DNA from: Streptomyces sp. NBC_00358
GTDB taxonomy: Bacteria; Actinomycetota; Actinomycetes; Streptomycetales; Streptomycetaceae
Length of the DNA stretch: 64,000 nucleotides
Direction: 5' to 3'
Assembly (NCBI RefSeq): GCF_036099295.1
Contig: NZ_CP107976.1
Span: 7,750,001-7,814,000, forward strand
In this document: in pieces, positions 16,477 to 24,193 of the stretch
Layout: each line of letters opens with the position of its first letter
Position numbering within the stretch: position 1 is the first letter of the stretch
Program-made: the position numbers and the translations under genes
Notes under the pieces: generated by a model
What the model saw: only the letters and a program-made list of their open reading frames with translations
Databases searched by the model: none
Told to the model about the DNA's origin: nothing

Positions 16477-17808
16477 GTGCTAGGAGAGTATCGGATCGAA
16501 GGGCGTCGCGCAGCCGACATCGCCGCCAGTGTCGAGCGCGCGGTCGGATCGGGTGACCTGGAGCCGGGGCAACTACTGCCACCCATGCGGGAGTTGGCGG
16601 ACGAGCTGGGGGTCAACGCGAACACCGTCGCGGCCGCCTATCGCACGCTGCGCGAGCGCGGGGTCATCGAGACCGCCGGCCGGCGGGGCAGCAGGGTGCG
16701 CCCGAAGCCGGCCACCACAGGGCGTGAGTACCTTCGCGTCGAGGTCCCCGAGGGGGTGCGGGACATGGCCGACGGCAACCCCGATCCCGCCCTGTTGCCC
16801 CTCCTCGTCGAGGCCTTCGCGGCGGCGGCCCGGGAGTCCGGCCGGCATCCCGTGCAGTACGGGGAGGACGCCGTCGAACCGGAGCTGGAGCGACTCGCCC
16901 GCGCCGCACTCGACGCCGACGGTGTGCCCGAGGGGCCCGTGGTCGTCACCTCCGGATCGCTCGACGCCGTCGAGCGCGTCCTGATGGCCCACCTCAGGCC
17001 CGGCGACGTGGTGGCCGTCGAGGACCCCGGCTGGGGCAGTCTGCTGGACCTCGCTCCGGCGCTCGGGCTGCGTACGGTCGGGGTCGGCGTCGACGACGAG
17101 GGGCCGCTTCCCGAAGAGGTGCGGGGTGCGCTGGCGGCCGGGGCGCGGGCGCTGATCGTCACCGACCGGGCACAGAATCCCACCGGCGCCGCGGTCACCG
17201 GCCCACGCGCGCGTGCCCTGCGGTCCGTGCTCCGGGAGTACCCGCGGACCCTGCTCATCGAGGACGACCACGGTCACTCGATCGTCGACCTGCCCCTGCA
17301 CCCCCTCGCCGGGGTCACGCACAACTGGGCCTTCGTCCGGTCCGTCGCCAAGGCGTACGGGCCCGATCTCCGGCTCGCCGTGCTCACCGGCGACCCCGTC
17401 ACCGTCGATCGCGTGCACGGGCGGCAGCGGCTCGGGCCCGGCTGGGTGAGCCGCCTGCTCCAGAAGGCCGTGGTCCATCTGTGGACGTCCGGCGTCGTCG
17501 ACGCCGGGGCCGTGGCGGCCGCGTACGGGGAGCGCCGTGACGCTCTGATCGCCGCCCTGAAGGCGCGCGGTGTCGAGGCCCGTGGGCGCAGCGGGATGAA
17601 CGTCTGGATCCCCGTCCCGGACGAGACCGGGGCCGTCTCCCGGCTGCTGCACTCGGGCTGGGCGGTCGCGCCCGGCGCCCGCTTCCGGATGAGCGCTCCG
17701 CCGGGTATCCGGATCACGGTCTCGACGCTTCGGCCCGAGGACACCGAGCCGCTCGCGGACGCCGTCGCGTCCGCCGTGGGACCGGCACCCGCCCGCCGGT
17801 ACGTCTGA
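16477..17808 (+). CDS. MocR-type regulator (GntR wing-helix plus aminotransferase-like domain)
   Basis: A 443-residue GntR/MocR protein. Residues ~8-75 form the DNA-binding domain (LPPMRELADELGVNANTVAAAYR). The rest is a fold-type I aminotransferase domain with VVTSGSLDAVERVL, AQNPTGAAVT and the PLP lysine K292 within SVAKAYGPDLRLAV. Such proteins bind PLP and usually control vitamin B6 or amino-acid genes; catalysis is usually absent. The neighbour on the other strand is a PNPOx-like flavoprotein, with a shared palindrome in the 35-bp gap. Start GTG 16477 has no Shine-Dalgarno but sits seven bases after CATAAT. Confidence 0.93.
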   Translation: MLGEYRIEGRRAADIAASVERAVGSGDLEPGQLLPPMRELADELGVNANTVAAAYRTLRERGVIETAGRRGSRVRPKPATTGREYLRVEVPEGVRDMADGNPDPALLPLLVEAFAAAARESGRHPVQYGEDAVEPELERLARAALDADGVPEGPVVVTSGSLDAVERVLMAHLRPGDVVAVEDPGWGSLLDLAPALGLRTVGVGVDDEGPLPEEVRGALAAGARALIVTDRAQNPTGAAVTGPRARALRSVLREYPRTLLIEDDHGHSIVDLPLHPLAGVTHNWAFVRSVAKAYGPDLRLAVLTGDPVTVDRVHGRQRLGPGWVSRLLQKAVVHLWTSGVVDAGAVAAAYGERRDALIAALKARGVEARGRSGMNVWIPVPDETGAVSRLLHSGWAVAPGARFRMSAPPGIRITVSTLRPEDTEPLADAVASAVGPAPARRYV

Positions 17809-17830
17809 CCCCGCCCGACGGTACGACTGA
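17791..17830. repeat. Direct repeat of the mocR 3' end including its stop
   Basis: GCCCGCCGGTACGTCTGA (17791-17808, the end of the gene) recurs as GCCCGACGGTACGACTGA at 17813-17830, two substitutions in 18. Confidence 0.75.
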
Positions 17831-18046
17831 GGCGGCGCCCCGCCGGAGCCCGCACGGTGCCCGACGCCCCGCCGGAGCCCGCGATGCCGGGCGGCGTCAG
17901 GCGCCCCGTACGGCGGTTGCCTGCCGGCGGGCCGTACGACGGGTGTCACCGGGCTTGCGCGACGGGTGGCACGGGGCCCGCGCCACGGGTGGCGTGCGGG
18001 CCTGACGGCAGGAGTCGTGGGGCCGGGACCGCGCGTGCCGCGCGCG

Positions 18047-18982
18047 TCAGCGGCGCGGCCTCGCCTGGGTGAGGGCCGCGCCGGCGAGGACGATCACCGC
18101 GCCGACCGGCGTCGACCAGGCCAGCGACTCGCCGAGGATCGCGACACCTGCGGCGGTGGCGATGACCGGGATGAAGTACGTGACCATCTGGGCCGTCGTC
18201 GGGCCGACCTCGGCGACGATGCCGTACTGGACGAGCATGGCCAGGCCGGTGCCGAGGGCTCCCAGTGCGACGACCGCGAGCAGCGGCACCCAGGCGACAT
18301 GGCTCGGGAACGTGGTGAACAGCGGGGTGACGAGGGCCAGTTGAGCGGTGGCCACGAGCAGTTGGGCGCCGGTCATCGACAGATGCGAGTAGCCGGTGCC
18401 GGCCAGGGTCCGGCGGACGTAGATCCAGCCGACCGGATAGCTGAGCGAGGCGAGCAGTGCCATCGCCGTGCCCGTGGCGTCCAGGCCGTGGAAGCCCTGC
18501 CAGACACCGAGGACCGTCAGGACGCCGAGGAAGCCGAGGCCGAGACCGGCCACCCTGAGCCGGGTCGGCCGGTCCTCGGAGAGGGCGACCAGCGAGAGGG
18601 CCATGCCCCACAGGGGTGAGGTCGCGTTGCAGATGCCGGCGAGCGTGGAGGGGATGGTGAGCTCGGAGTAGGCGAAGAGGGAGAACGGCAGCGCGTTCAG
18701 CAGGAAGGCCGCGACCGTGAGGTGCCCCCACGTCCGCGCGCCGCGCGGCAGCCGCTCCCGCTTCACCGCCATCGCCGCCGCGAGCACCGCCGTCCCGAAC
18801 AGCAGCCGCCCGAAGGTGACCTGGAAGGGCGCGTAGCCCTCGGTGCCGACCTTGATGAGCAGAAAGCTGAAGCCCCAGATCAGTGACAGGGCGCCGAAGC
18901 GGATCCGCCAGTCGAGGGTGGTGCGGGGCCGGGGTTCGACGCCGGTCGGCGTGACGGGGCGGGGGGAGGCGACGGTGCTCAT
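18047..18982 (-). CDS. EamA family (DMT superfamily) exporter
   Basis: A 311-residue ten-helix transporter. The first EamA repeat contains GALSLIWGFSFLLIKVGTEG and the second ends AQMVTYFIPVIATAAGVAILGESLAW, a strong EamA signature. The substrate is unknown. ATG 18982 lies seven bases after CATTGT (18990-18995 on the other strand), suggesting a leaderless message. It is divergent from a LysR regulator 75 bp away, and LysR proteins commonly control such exporter neighbours, as in the ArgP-LysE type. The apparent longer frame running through the LysR gene is an antisense artefact. Confidence 0.9.
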   Translation of the reverse strand: MSTVASPRPVTPTGVEPRPRTTLDWRIRFGALSLIWGFSFLLIKVGTEGYAPFQVTFGRLLFGTAVLAAAMAVKRERLPRGARTWGHLTVAAFLLNALPFSLFAYSELTIPSTLAGICNATSPLWGMALSLVALSEDRPTRLRVAGLGLGFLGVLTVLGVWQGFHGLDATGTAMALLASLSYPVGWIYVRRTLAGTGYSHLSMTGAQLLVATAQLALVTPLFTTFPSHVAWVPLLAVVALGALGTGLAMLVQYGIVAEVGPTTAQMVTYFIPVIATAAGVAILGESLAWSTPVGAVIVLAGAALTQARPRR

Positions 18983-19005
18983 GGGGGCAACAATGAGGCA
19001 GAACA

Positions 19006-19049
19006 ATCTCGTAGCACAAGCGAGAATACTCAAGTGATATCTCGTAGCA
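19006..19049. promoter_or_regulatory. Paired 11-bp direct repeats between LysR and EamA genes
   Basis: ATCTCGTAGCA occurs at 19006-19016 and again at 19039-19049, 33 bp apart, or about three helical turns on one DNA face. LysR proteins bind multiple half sites in just such divergent gaps. Confidence 0.6.
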
Positions 19050-19057
19050 TCACTTAC

Positions 19058-19960
19058 ATGTTGAATCTGGAGCGACTGCGCACCCTCGACGCCCTGGCCC
19101 GGCACGGCTCGGTGAGCGGCGCGGCCGAGGGGCTGCACGTGACCACGTCGGCCGTCTCCCAGCAGATGGCGAAACTGGAGCGCGAGGTGGGACAGCGACT
19201 GCTCGCCAAGAACGGCCGTGGCGTGCGCCTGACCGACGCCGGACGGCTCCTCGCCGAGCACGCGGCACGCATCCTGTCCCAGGTCGAGCTCGCGCAGTCC
19301 GACCTGGAGGCGCAGCGTGGTCAGGTGGTCGGTGAGCTGCGGCTGTCCGCGTTCCCGACGGCGGCGCGCGGGCTGTTCCCCGCGACGCTCGCCGAGCTGC
19401 GTGAAGAGCACCCCGGACTCCGGGTGCGCTCCAGCGAGCTGGAGCCGGAGGCCGGGGTCGCGGGAGTGTTGCGCGGCGACCTGGACCTGGCGGTCGTGCT
19501 CGACTGGTACAACAAGCCGATGCCGCTGCCCGACGGCCTGGTGAAGGCGTCGATCCTCGACGACCCGGCCGATGTGGCGATGCCGGCCGGTCATCGGCTC
19601 GCGGGCCGCGCCGAGGTGGACCTCGCGGACTTCGCCGACGACGAGTGGATCACCTGGGGCGAGGGCGAGTTCTGCCACGAGTGGCTGATGTTCACGCTGC
19701 GTTCCCAGGGCGTCGAACCGCGCATCGGGCACCGTGCCGGGGAGACGCACACCCAGCTCGCACTCGTCGCCGCCGGGCTCGGTGTGTGCGTGGCCCCGCT
19801 CCTCGGGCGCCGTCCGATGCCCCAGGGTGTCGTCACCGTGCCGGTCCGGCAGCGGGTCCGTCGCCATGTCTACGTCGTGTGGCGGGCCGACGCCGACCGC
19901 CGGCCGTCGATCAGGGCGGCGGTGGACGCCTTGCGCAGGGCCGGTGAGGCCGTCGAGTAG
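19058..19960 (+). CDS. LysR family transcriptional regulator
   Basis: A 300-residue LysR protein. The HTH is at residues ~1-60 (LERLRTLDALARHGSVSGAA, then TTSAVSQQMAKLEREVGQRL). The effector domain follows, with GELRLSAFPTAARGLFPATL typical of the family hinge. ATG 19058 is favoured over GTG 19034 because the HTH alignment starts there and the direct repeats lie just upstream. It is divergent from an EamA exporter, its likely target. The effector cannot be predicted. Confidence 0.93.
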   Translation: MLNLERLRTLDALARHGSVSGAAEGLHVTTSAVSQQMAKLEREVGQRLLAKNGRGVRLTDAGRLLAEHAARILSQVELAQSDLEAQRGQVVGELRLSAFPTAARGLFPATLAELREEHPGLRVRSSELEPEAGVAGVLRGDLDLAVVLDWYNKPMPLPDGLVKASILDDPADVAMPAGHRLAGRAEVDLADFADDEWITWGEGEFCHEWLMFTLRSQGVEPRIGHRAGETHTQLALVAAGLGVCVAPLLGRRPMPQGVVTVPVRQRVRRHVYVVWRADADRRPSIRAAVDALRRAGEAVE

Positions 19961-19983
19961 GGGACGGTGAGGGGCGGGTCCGC

Positions 19984-20451
19984 CTACAGCGGAGGGAGTT
20001 TGCGGAAGTCCCAGGAGGCGATCGCGTCCGGGGTCAGCCGCATCCAGGCGTGCCGGCCGTCGTGCGGCATCTCCTCCAGGCCGAAGTTCTTGCGCGCGAA
20101 CAGGGTCTCAGGGACGTCGAGTTCGGCGCACAGTTCCCCGGTGCGGGGGAACTCGCCGACGAACTCCACCGTGCCGGACAGCTCCACGCCCCGCAACTCC
20201 CCGTAATCCTCACCGGAGTCGACCACCACCGCGACCCGCGGGTCGTTGCGCAACTGCACCCAGCGCTTGCTGCGCACGACCGAGTAGAGCCACAGCGAGG
20301 TGCCGTCCCAGGTGAACCAGAGGGCACTCACATGCGGGACCCCGTCCTTGGACACGGAGGCGACGCGGCAGGTGCGCTGGGTGGTGAGGAACTCGTCCAG
20401 TTCACCGGGAGTCATCATGATCTTCCGGCCTCTGCGCTGAGTGACGGCCAT
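19984..20451 (-). CDS. PNPOx-like / F420-type split-barrel protein
   Basis: A 155-residue protein of the pyridoxamine 5'-phosphate oxidase-like superfamily. MTPGELDEFLTTQRTCRVAS and GVPHVSALWFTWDGTSLWLY match the deazaflavin/FMN split-barrel oxidoreductases common in actinobacteria. VVRSKRWVQLRNDPRVAVVV is the typical cofactor-phosphate segment. The substrate is unknown. ATG 20451 follows GAGGGGACC. It converges with the LysR gene 23 bp away and is divergent from the isochorismatase-fold gene. Confidence 0.85.
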   Translation of the reverse strand: MAVTQRRGRKIMMTPGELDEFLTTQRTCRVASVSKDGVPHVSALWFTWDGTSLWLYSVVRSKRWVQLRNDPRVAVVVDSGEDYGELRGVELSGTVEFVGEFPRTGELCAELDVPETLFARKNFGLEEMPHDGRHAWMRLTPDAIASWDFRKLPPL

Positions 20452-20691
20452 ACGGTCCCCTCGTCTTCTCTGTGTCTCGGCTCTGTCCGTGCCGAGCTGT
20501 GTCCGCGGCCCGCCCCGGGCCGCACCTGTACCGGCCGAGTCCGGATCCGGCTCGGGCCGGTCCGTTGCGTACCCGGCCAAGGGGCCCCGCAACAGTTCTT
20601 GACGTTCCGTCAGAAAAGCATGAGGCGTCTTCCGTCCTCACGCAATGGTCGTTACTCTCGCCCGTCCCGACCCGCGACGACAAGGAGAGCC

Positions 20692-21327
20692 ATGCCGTCG
20701 TTCGAGCAACTCAGCGAACTCCTCGACCCCGTCGGCACGGTACTGCTCACCGTGGAGTGCCAACAGGGTGTCGTGGGCCAGGACAGCGCGCTGCCCGAAC
20801 TCGCCAGGGAGGCGAGGTCGTCCGGAGCGCTCACCCAGGTCGCCCGGCTGGTCGCCGCCGCGCACGAGAGCGGGGTGCAGGTGATCCACGCGGTCGCCGA
20901 GCGCCGTCCCGACGGTCGCGGCGCGAACCGCAACGCCCGGCTGTTCCGCGCGGCCGAGCGACTGCCCGTACAGCAGCTGACCGGCACGACCGCGGTGCGG
21001 ATCGCTCCGCCCATCGAGGTCGCCGAGGAGGACTTCGTCGTACGGCGGCTGCACGGTCTGTCACCGATCGAGGGCACCGACGTCGACCCGCTGCTGCGCA
21101 ACCTGGGCTGCCGCACTCTCGTCGTGACCGGGGTCTCGGCCAACATCGCCGTCCCCAACGCGGTGTTCGACGCGGTGAACCGCGGCTACACCGTCGTCGT
21201 GCCCGCCGACGCCATCGCGGGGGTGCCCGCCGAGTACACCCCCGCGATGATCCGCAACACGCTGGCGCTGGTCGCCACGATCACGACCACCGACGACGTG
21301 CTCGCCTGCTTCAAGGGACGCCGCTGA
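20692..21327 (+). CDS. Isochorismatase-fold (cysteine hydrolase-like) protein lacking the catalytic Cys
   Basis: A 211-residue Rossmann-like protein of the isochorismatase superfamily. The strand-1 motif reads VLLTVECQQG, where the family normally has Asp. The nucleophile motif reads TGVSANIAVPNAVFDAVNRG, where the usual Cys is Ala. Lys/Arg after VVRRLHG and SPIEGTDVDPLLRNLG are as expected. Loss of both acid and nucleophile argues against standard hydrolase activity. A related actinobacterial clade shares this from my memory, so it may be a conserved non-Cys subfamily rather than decay. ATG 20692 follows AAGGAGAG. Convergent with the Rieske gene 24 bp away. Confidence 0.88.
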   Translation: MPSFEQLSELLDPVGTVLLTVECQQGVVGQDSALPELAREARSSGALTQVARLVAAAHESGVQVIHAVAERRPDGRGANRNARLFRAAERLPVQQLTGTTAVRIAPPIEVAEEDFVVRRLHGLSPIEGTDVDPLLRNLGCRTLVVTGVSANIAVPNAVFDAVNRGYTVVVPADAIAGVPAEYTPAMIRNTLALVATITTTDDVLACFKGRR

Positions 21328-21351
21328 CGCCGGCCCTCGGGCGGTCGCCGG

Positions 21352-21837
21352 TCAGGCGAGCTTGATCGAGTCCCCGTCGACGGTGATCGTGGCGGCGGCC
21401 AGCGGGCTCGTCGCGGGCCCCTTCTTCACACTGCCGTCGGTGGCGGAGAACTGGCTGCCGTGACAGGGACAGGTGATGACCCCGTTCGCGATGCCCTTGA
21501 CCGCACAGCCCTGATGGGTGCACTTGGACGAGAAGGCCTTGAAGGTACCCGCGGCCGGCTGGGTCACCACGACACCCTTGTCGGCGAAGACCTTGCCGCC
21601 GCCCTCGGGGATGTCGCTGGTCTTGGCGAGCTCCGTGCCGCCCGCGTTCCCGGCCGCGCCGTTGTCGCCGCCGCCCGAGCCCCCGCTGCTCGCCCCGTTG
21701 CCGGAGCCCACGGAGTCGGAGGCCTTGTCGTCCGCCCCGCACGCGGTCAGCGCGACGGCGAGTCCTGCCGCCCCGACCGCCGCCACGACGGTGCGCCGGG
21801 CCGGTGCCTGTGCGGGGTGAAGCGATTCGCTGGTCAT
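21352..21837 (-). CDS. Exported Rieske [2Fe-2S] protein
   Basis: A 161-residue exported iron-sulfur protein. The N-terminus PARRTVVAAVGAAGLAVALTAC resembles a Tat/lipoprotein signal, with the Arg pair at 14-15 and a lipobox-like LTAC ending at Cys33. A Gly/Ser-rich linker (~40-68) follows. The Rieske domain contains CTHQGC (C106, H108, C111) and CPCHGS (C123, C125, H126), i.e. the four cluster ligands and the disulfide pair. It probably passes electrons outside the membrane; no partner oxidase or cytochrome lies beside it. ATG 21837 follows GAAGGGAAAG. Confidence 0.92.
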   Translation of the reverse strand: MTSESLHPAQAPARRTVVAAVGAAGLAVALTACGADDKASDSVGSGNGASSGGSGGGDNGAAGNAGGTELAKTSDIPEGGGKVFADKGVVVTQPAAGTFKAFSSKCTHQGCAVKGIANGVITCPCHGSQFSATDGSVKKGPATSPLAAATITVDGDSIKLA

Positions 21838-22039
21838 GCTGGCTTTCCCTTCAGCGGACGTGATGTGGATCTGCTCAGAGGTACGGCCCCACCGTGCGCC
21901 CTGTTCACGGGATGGAGACTTCTTGACCGGATCGACAGCGCGCCGACAGGGGAGCCGCATGGGTCATGATCCACCCCGGCCGCCGGATCCGGGCGCTCCC
22001 ACGGCCGGCGGCCCGGGTTGCGTCCGCCGTCCGGGACCA

Positions 22040-22057
22040 CCCCAGTAACCTGGGGCG
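22040..22057 (+). promoter_or_regulatory. -10 box in a hairpin just before the hipA-like gene
   Basis: CCCCAG-TAAC-CTGGGG (22040-22055) is a perfect 6-bp dyad. TAACCT (22046-22051) inside it is a good -10 hexamer, six bases before ATG 22058, implying a leaderless transcript possibly controlled at the dyad. Confidence 0.5.
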
Positions 22058-22831
22058 ATGCTCAAGGAAGTGAACGCCACCCGCTACATCACGCCCTTGC
22101 GTGAGGGCGGTTCGCTGCCGGGACTCGTCGAGGCCGACGACCTCGGGACGTACGTCATGAAGTTCACCGGCGCGGGACAGGGGCGCAAGACACTCGTCGC
22201 GGAGGTCGTCTGCGGTGAACTCGCCCGCCGGCTCGGCCTGCGGGTGCCCGGCCTGGTGACCATCGGCCTCGACCCGGTCCTCGGACTCGCCGAACCGGAC
22301 CAGGAGGTCCAGGAACTGCTGAAGTCGAGCGGCGGCCAGAACCTCGGGATGGACTTCCTCTCCCGTGCCATCGGCTTCGACCCCCTCGCCTTCGAGGTGA
22401 GCGCCGAGGAGGCCGGCCGGATCGTCTGGTTCGACGCCCTGGTCAACAACGTCGACCGTTCCTGGCGCAACCCCAACCTGCTGATGTGGCACGGCGACCT
22501 GTGGCTCATCGACCACGGCGCCACGATGATCTGGCACCACCACTGGCCAGGAGCGGAGGCCTCCGCCGCCAAGCCGTACGACATCTCCGACCACGCGCTC
22601 ACCCCGTTCGGCCCGGACATCGCCTCGGCCGCCGCCGAGCTGGCCCCGCTGGTCACCGAGGAACTGCTCGCCGAGGTCACCGCCGAGATCCCCGACGCCT
22701 GGCTGGCGGACGAACCGGGCTTCGACTCGGTGGACGCGCTGCGGCGCGCCTATGTCCGGCCGCTCCTGGCGCGCGCCGGCGTCATCCATGAGCGGATCAA
22801 GGGCGGCGACGGCATCGAGGGGGACAAGTGA
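22058..22831 (+). CDS. HipA-like kinase family protein
   Basis: A 257-residue protein of the compact HipA-like kinase family found with DUF3037. An N-terminal lysine (K35 in TYVMKFTGAGQG) would contact ATP. The catalytic loop reads NNVDRSWRNPNLL (D133, N138, N140) and the metal-binding motif LIDHG (D152). HipA itself phosphorylates glutamyl-tRNA synthetase and causes dormancy, but this shorter family's substrate is unknown. No HipB-type antitoxin is present. It overlaps the next gene by four bases (GTGA), so the two are translated together. Confidence 0.85.
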   Translation: MLKEVNATRYITPLREGGSLPGLVEADDLGTYVMKFTGAGQGRKTLVAEVVCGELARRLGLRVPGLVTIGLDPVLGLAEPDQEVQELLKSSGGQNLGMDFLSRAIGFDPLAFEVSAEEAGRIVWFDALVNNVDRSWRNPNLLMWHGDLWLIDHGATMIWHHHWPGAEASAAKPYDISDHALTPFGPDIASAAAELAPLVTEELLAEVTAEIPDAWLADEPGFDSVDALRRAYVRPLLARAGVIHERIKGGDGIEGDK

Positions 22832-23211
22832 GCGAGCGGGACGTCTTCGAGTACGCGCTGCTGCGCGTGGTGCCGCGGGCCGACCGCGGCGAGTGCTTCA
22901 ACGCGGGTGTGCTGGTGTACTGCCGCGCCCACTCCTTCGTCGCGGTACGCACCCATCTGGACGAGGCCAAGCTGTTCGCGCTCGACCCGGACGCCGACGT
23001 GGCGGGCGTACGGGCCGCGCTGCGCGCTGTCGAGAGCGTCTGTGCCGGTGGGAAAGTCGCAGGTCAAGCAGCAGGTGACGACGCCGGACGGCGTTTTCGC
23101 TGGCTGATCGCGCCGCGCTCGACCGTGGTCCGGCCGGGCCCGGTGCACACCGGCCTGACCGCCGACCCGCGGGTCGAGACGGAGCGGTTGCTCCAGCTCC
23201 TCGTCAGGTAA
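22828..23211 (+). CDS. DUF3037 domain-containing protein
   Basis: A 127-residue protein with the DUF3037 signature: FEYALLRVVPRADRGECFNAGVLVYCR at the start and PRSTVVRPGPVHTGLT-DP near the end. Function is unknown. It is translationally coupled to the HipA-like kinase (GTG 22828 overlaps its stop), a pairing I recall from many actinobacteria, so it may be the kinase's partner, substrate or regulator. The next gene is 200 bp away and has its own promoter. Confidence 0.88.
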   Translation: MSERDVFEYALLRVVPRADRGECFNAGVLVYCRAHSFVAVRTHLDEAKLFALDPDADVAGVRAALRAVESVCAGGKVAGQAAGDDAGRRFRWLIAPRSTVVRPGPVHTGLTADPRVETERLLQLLVR

Positions 23212-23236
23212 TGGATCACATGCGCGCGGTGTGCCG

Positions 23237-23295
23237 TTGACACCGGGTGCCAGGGCTTCTAGCGTCACGTCTGCTGAAGGTACTAAGCGGTCGCT
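23237..23295 (+). promoter_or_regulatory. Consensus promoter and AGCG-GT-CGCT operator before the fabG-like gene
   Basis: TTGACA (23237-23242) and TAGCGT (23260-23265) are 17 bp apart, a near-ideal vegetative promoter. About 14-23 bp after the expected start lies the 10-bp dyad AGCGGTCGCT (23286-23295), of the kind bound by TetR-family lipid regulators. Confidence 0.7.
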
Positions 23296-23414
23296 CACCG
23301 GACGGGCGTACCGTGCGAGCCGCGGGTCTTCCGGGACCCCGAAGACTCCGCAAGGGTGTCGAGACAGCTTGGCCGGGCTTGGGCCGGCTTTTCCAAGGGC
23401 GAGGAGAACCAGCA

Positions 23415-24176
23415 ATGTCCACCACTGAGCAGCGCGTTGCCGTAGTCACCGGTGCCGCGCGCGGCATCGGCGCCGCGACCGCCGTACGACTGGCCGCGGA
23501 AGGCCGCGCCGTCGCGGTGATCGACCTCGACGAGGCCGCGTGCAAGGACACCGTGGAGAAGATCACCGCGGCCGGCGGCAAGGCCCTCGCGGTCGGCTGC
23601 GACGTCTCCGACGAGGCCCAGGTGGAGGCCGCCGTCGCGCGGATCGCCGAGGAGCTCGGCGCGCCGACCATCCTGGTGAACAACGCGGGCGTCCTGCGCG
23701 ACAACCTGCTGTTCAAGATGAGCGCGTCCGACTGGGACACCGTCATGAACGTGCACCTGCGCGGGGCCTTCCTGATGGCGAAGGCCTGCCAGAAGCACAT
23801 GGTCGACGCCAAGTTCGGCCGGATCGTCAACCTGTCCTCGTCCTCGGCGCTGGGCAACCGCGGCCAGGCCAACTACTCCACCGCCAAGGCCGGTCTCCAG
23901 GGCCTCACCAAGACCCTGGCCATCGAGCTCGGCAAGTTCGGTGTGACCGCCAACGCCGTCGCGCCCGGCTTCATCGTCACCGACATGACCGCCGCCACCG
24001 CCGCCCGCGTCGGCATGGACTTCGACGACTTCCAGGCCGCGGCCGCCACCCAGATCCCCGTGCAGCGCGTCGGCAACCCCGACGACATCGCCAACAGCAT
24101 CGCCTTCTTCACCGGCGAGGCCGCCGGATTCGTCTCCGGCCAGGTGCTGTACGTGGCCGGCGGACCGCTCAACTAG
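23415..24176 (+). CDS. FabG-like 3-oxoacyl-ACP reductase (SDR)
   Basis: A 253-residue short-chain dehydrogenase. It has the NAD(P) motif TGAARGIG at residues 12-19, NNAGV, the catalytic Ser in NLSSSSALGNRGQ and the YxxxK as YSTAK. The family-typical end is SGQVLYVAGG. The sequence is close to FabG, which reduces 3-oxoacyl-ACP or -CoA with NADPH, although primary fatty-acid FabG normally sits in the fab cluster, so this may serve beta-oxidation or a degradative path. ATG 23415 follows GAGGAGAACC. It begins a probable two-gene operon with the SDR 17 bp downstream. Confidence 0.92.
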   Translation: MSTTEQRVAVVTGAARGIGAATAVRLAAEGRAVAVIDLDEAACKDTVEKITAAGGKALAVGCDVSDEAQVEAAVARIAEELGAPTILVNNAGVLRDNLLFKMSASDWDTVMNVHLRGAFLMAKACQKHMVDAKFGRIVNLSSSSALGNRGQANYSTAKAGLQGLTKTLAIELGKFGVTANAVAPGFIVTDMTAATAARVGMDFDDFQAAAATQIPVQRVGNPDDIANSIAFFTGEAAGFVSGQVLYVAGGPLN

Positions 24177-24193
24177 GCGCGAGGGAAAAGCAC

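Noticed and set aside
18047..19867. Apparent 606-codon fusion of EamA with an upstream domain
   Set aside because: The upstream third is antisense to the LysR gene; the EamA protein starts cleanly at 18982.
22058..22831. Classical HipBA toxin-antitoxin
   Set aside because: No HipB-type HTH gene beside it and the kinase is much shorter than HipA.
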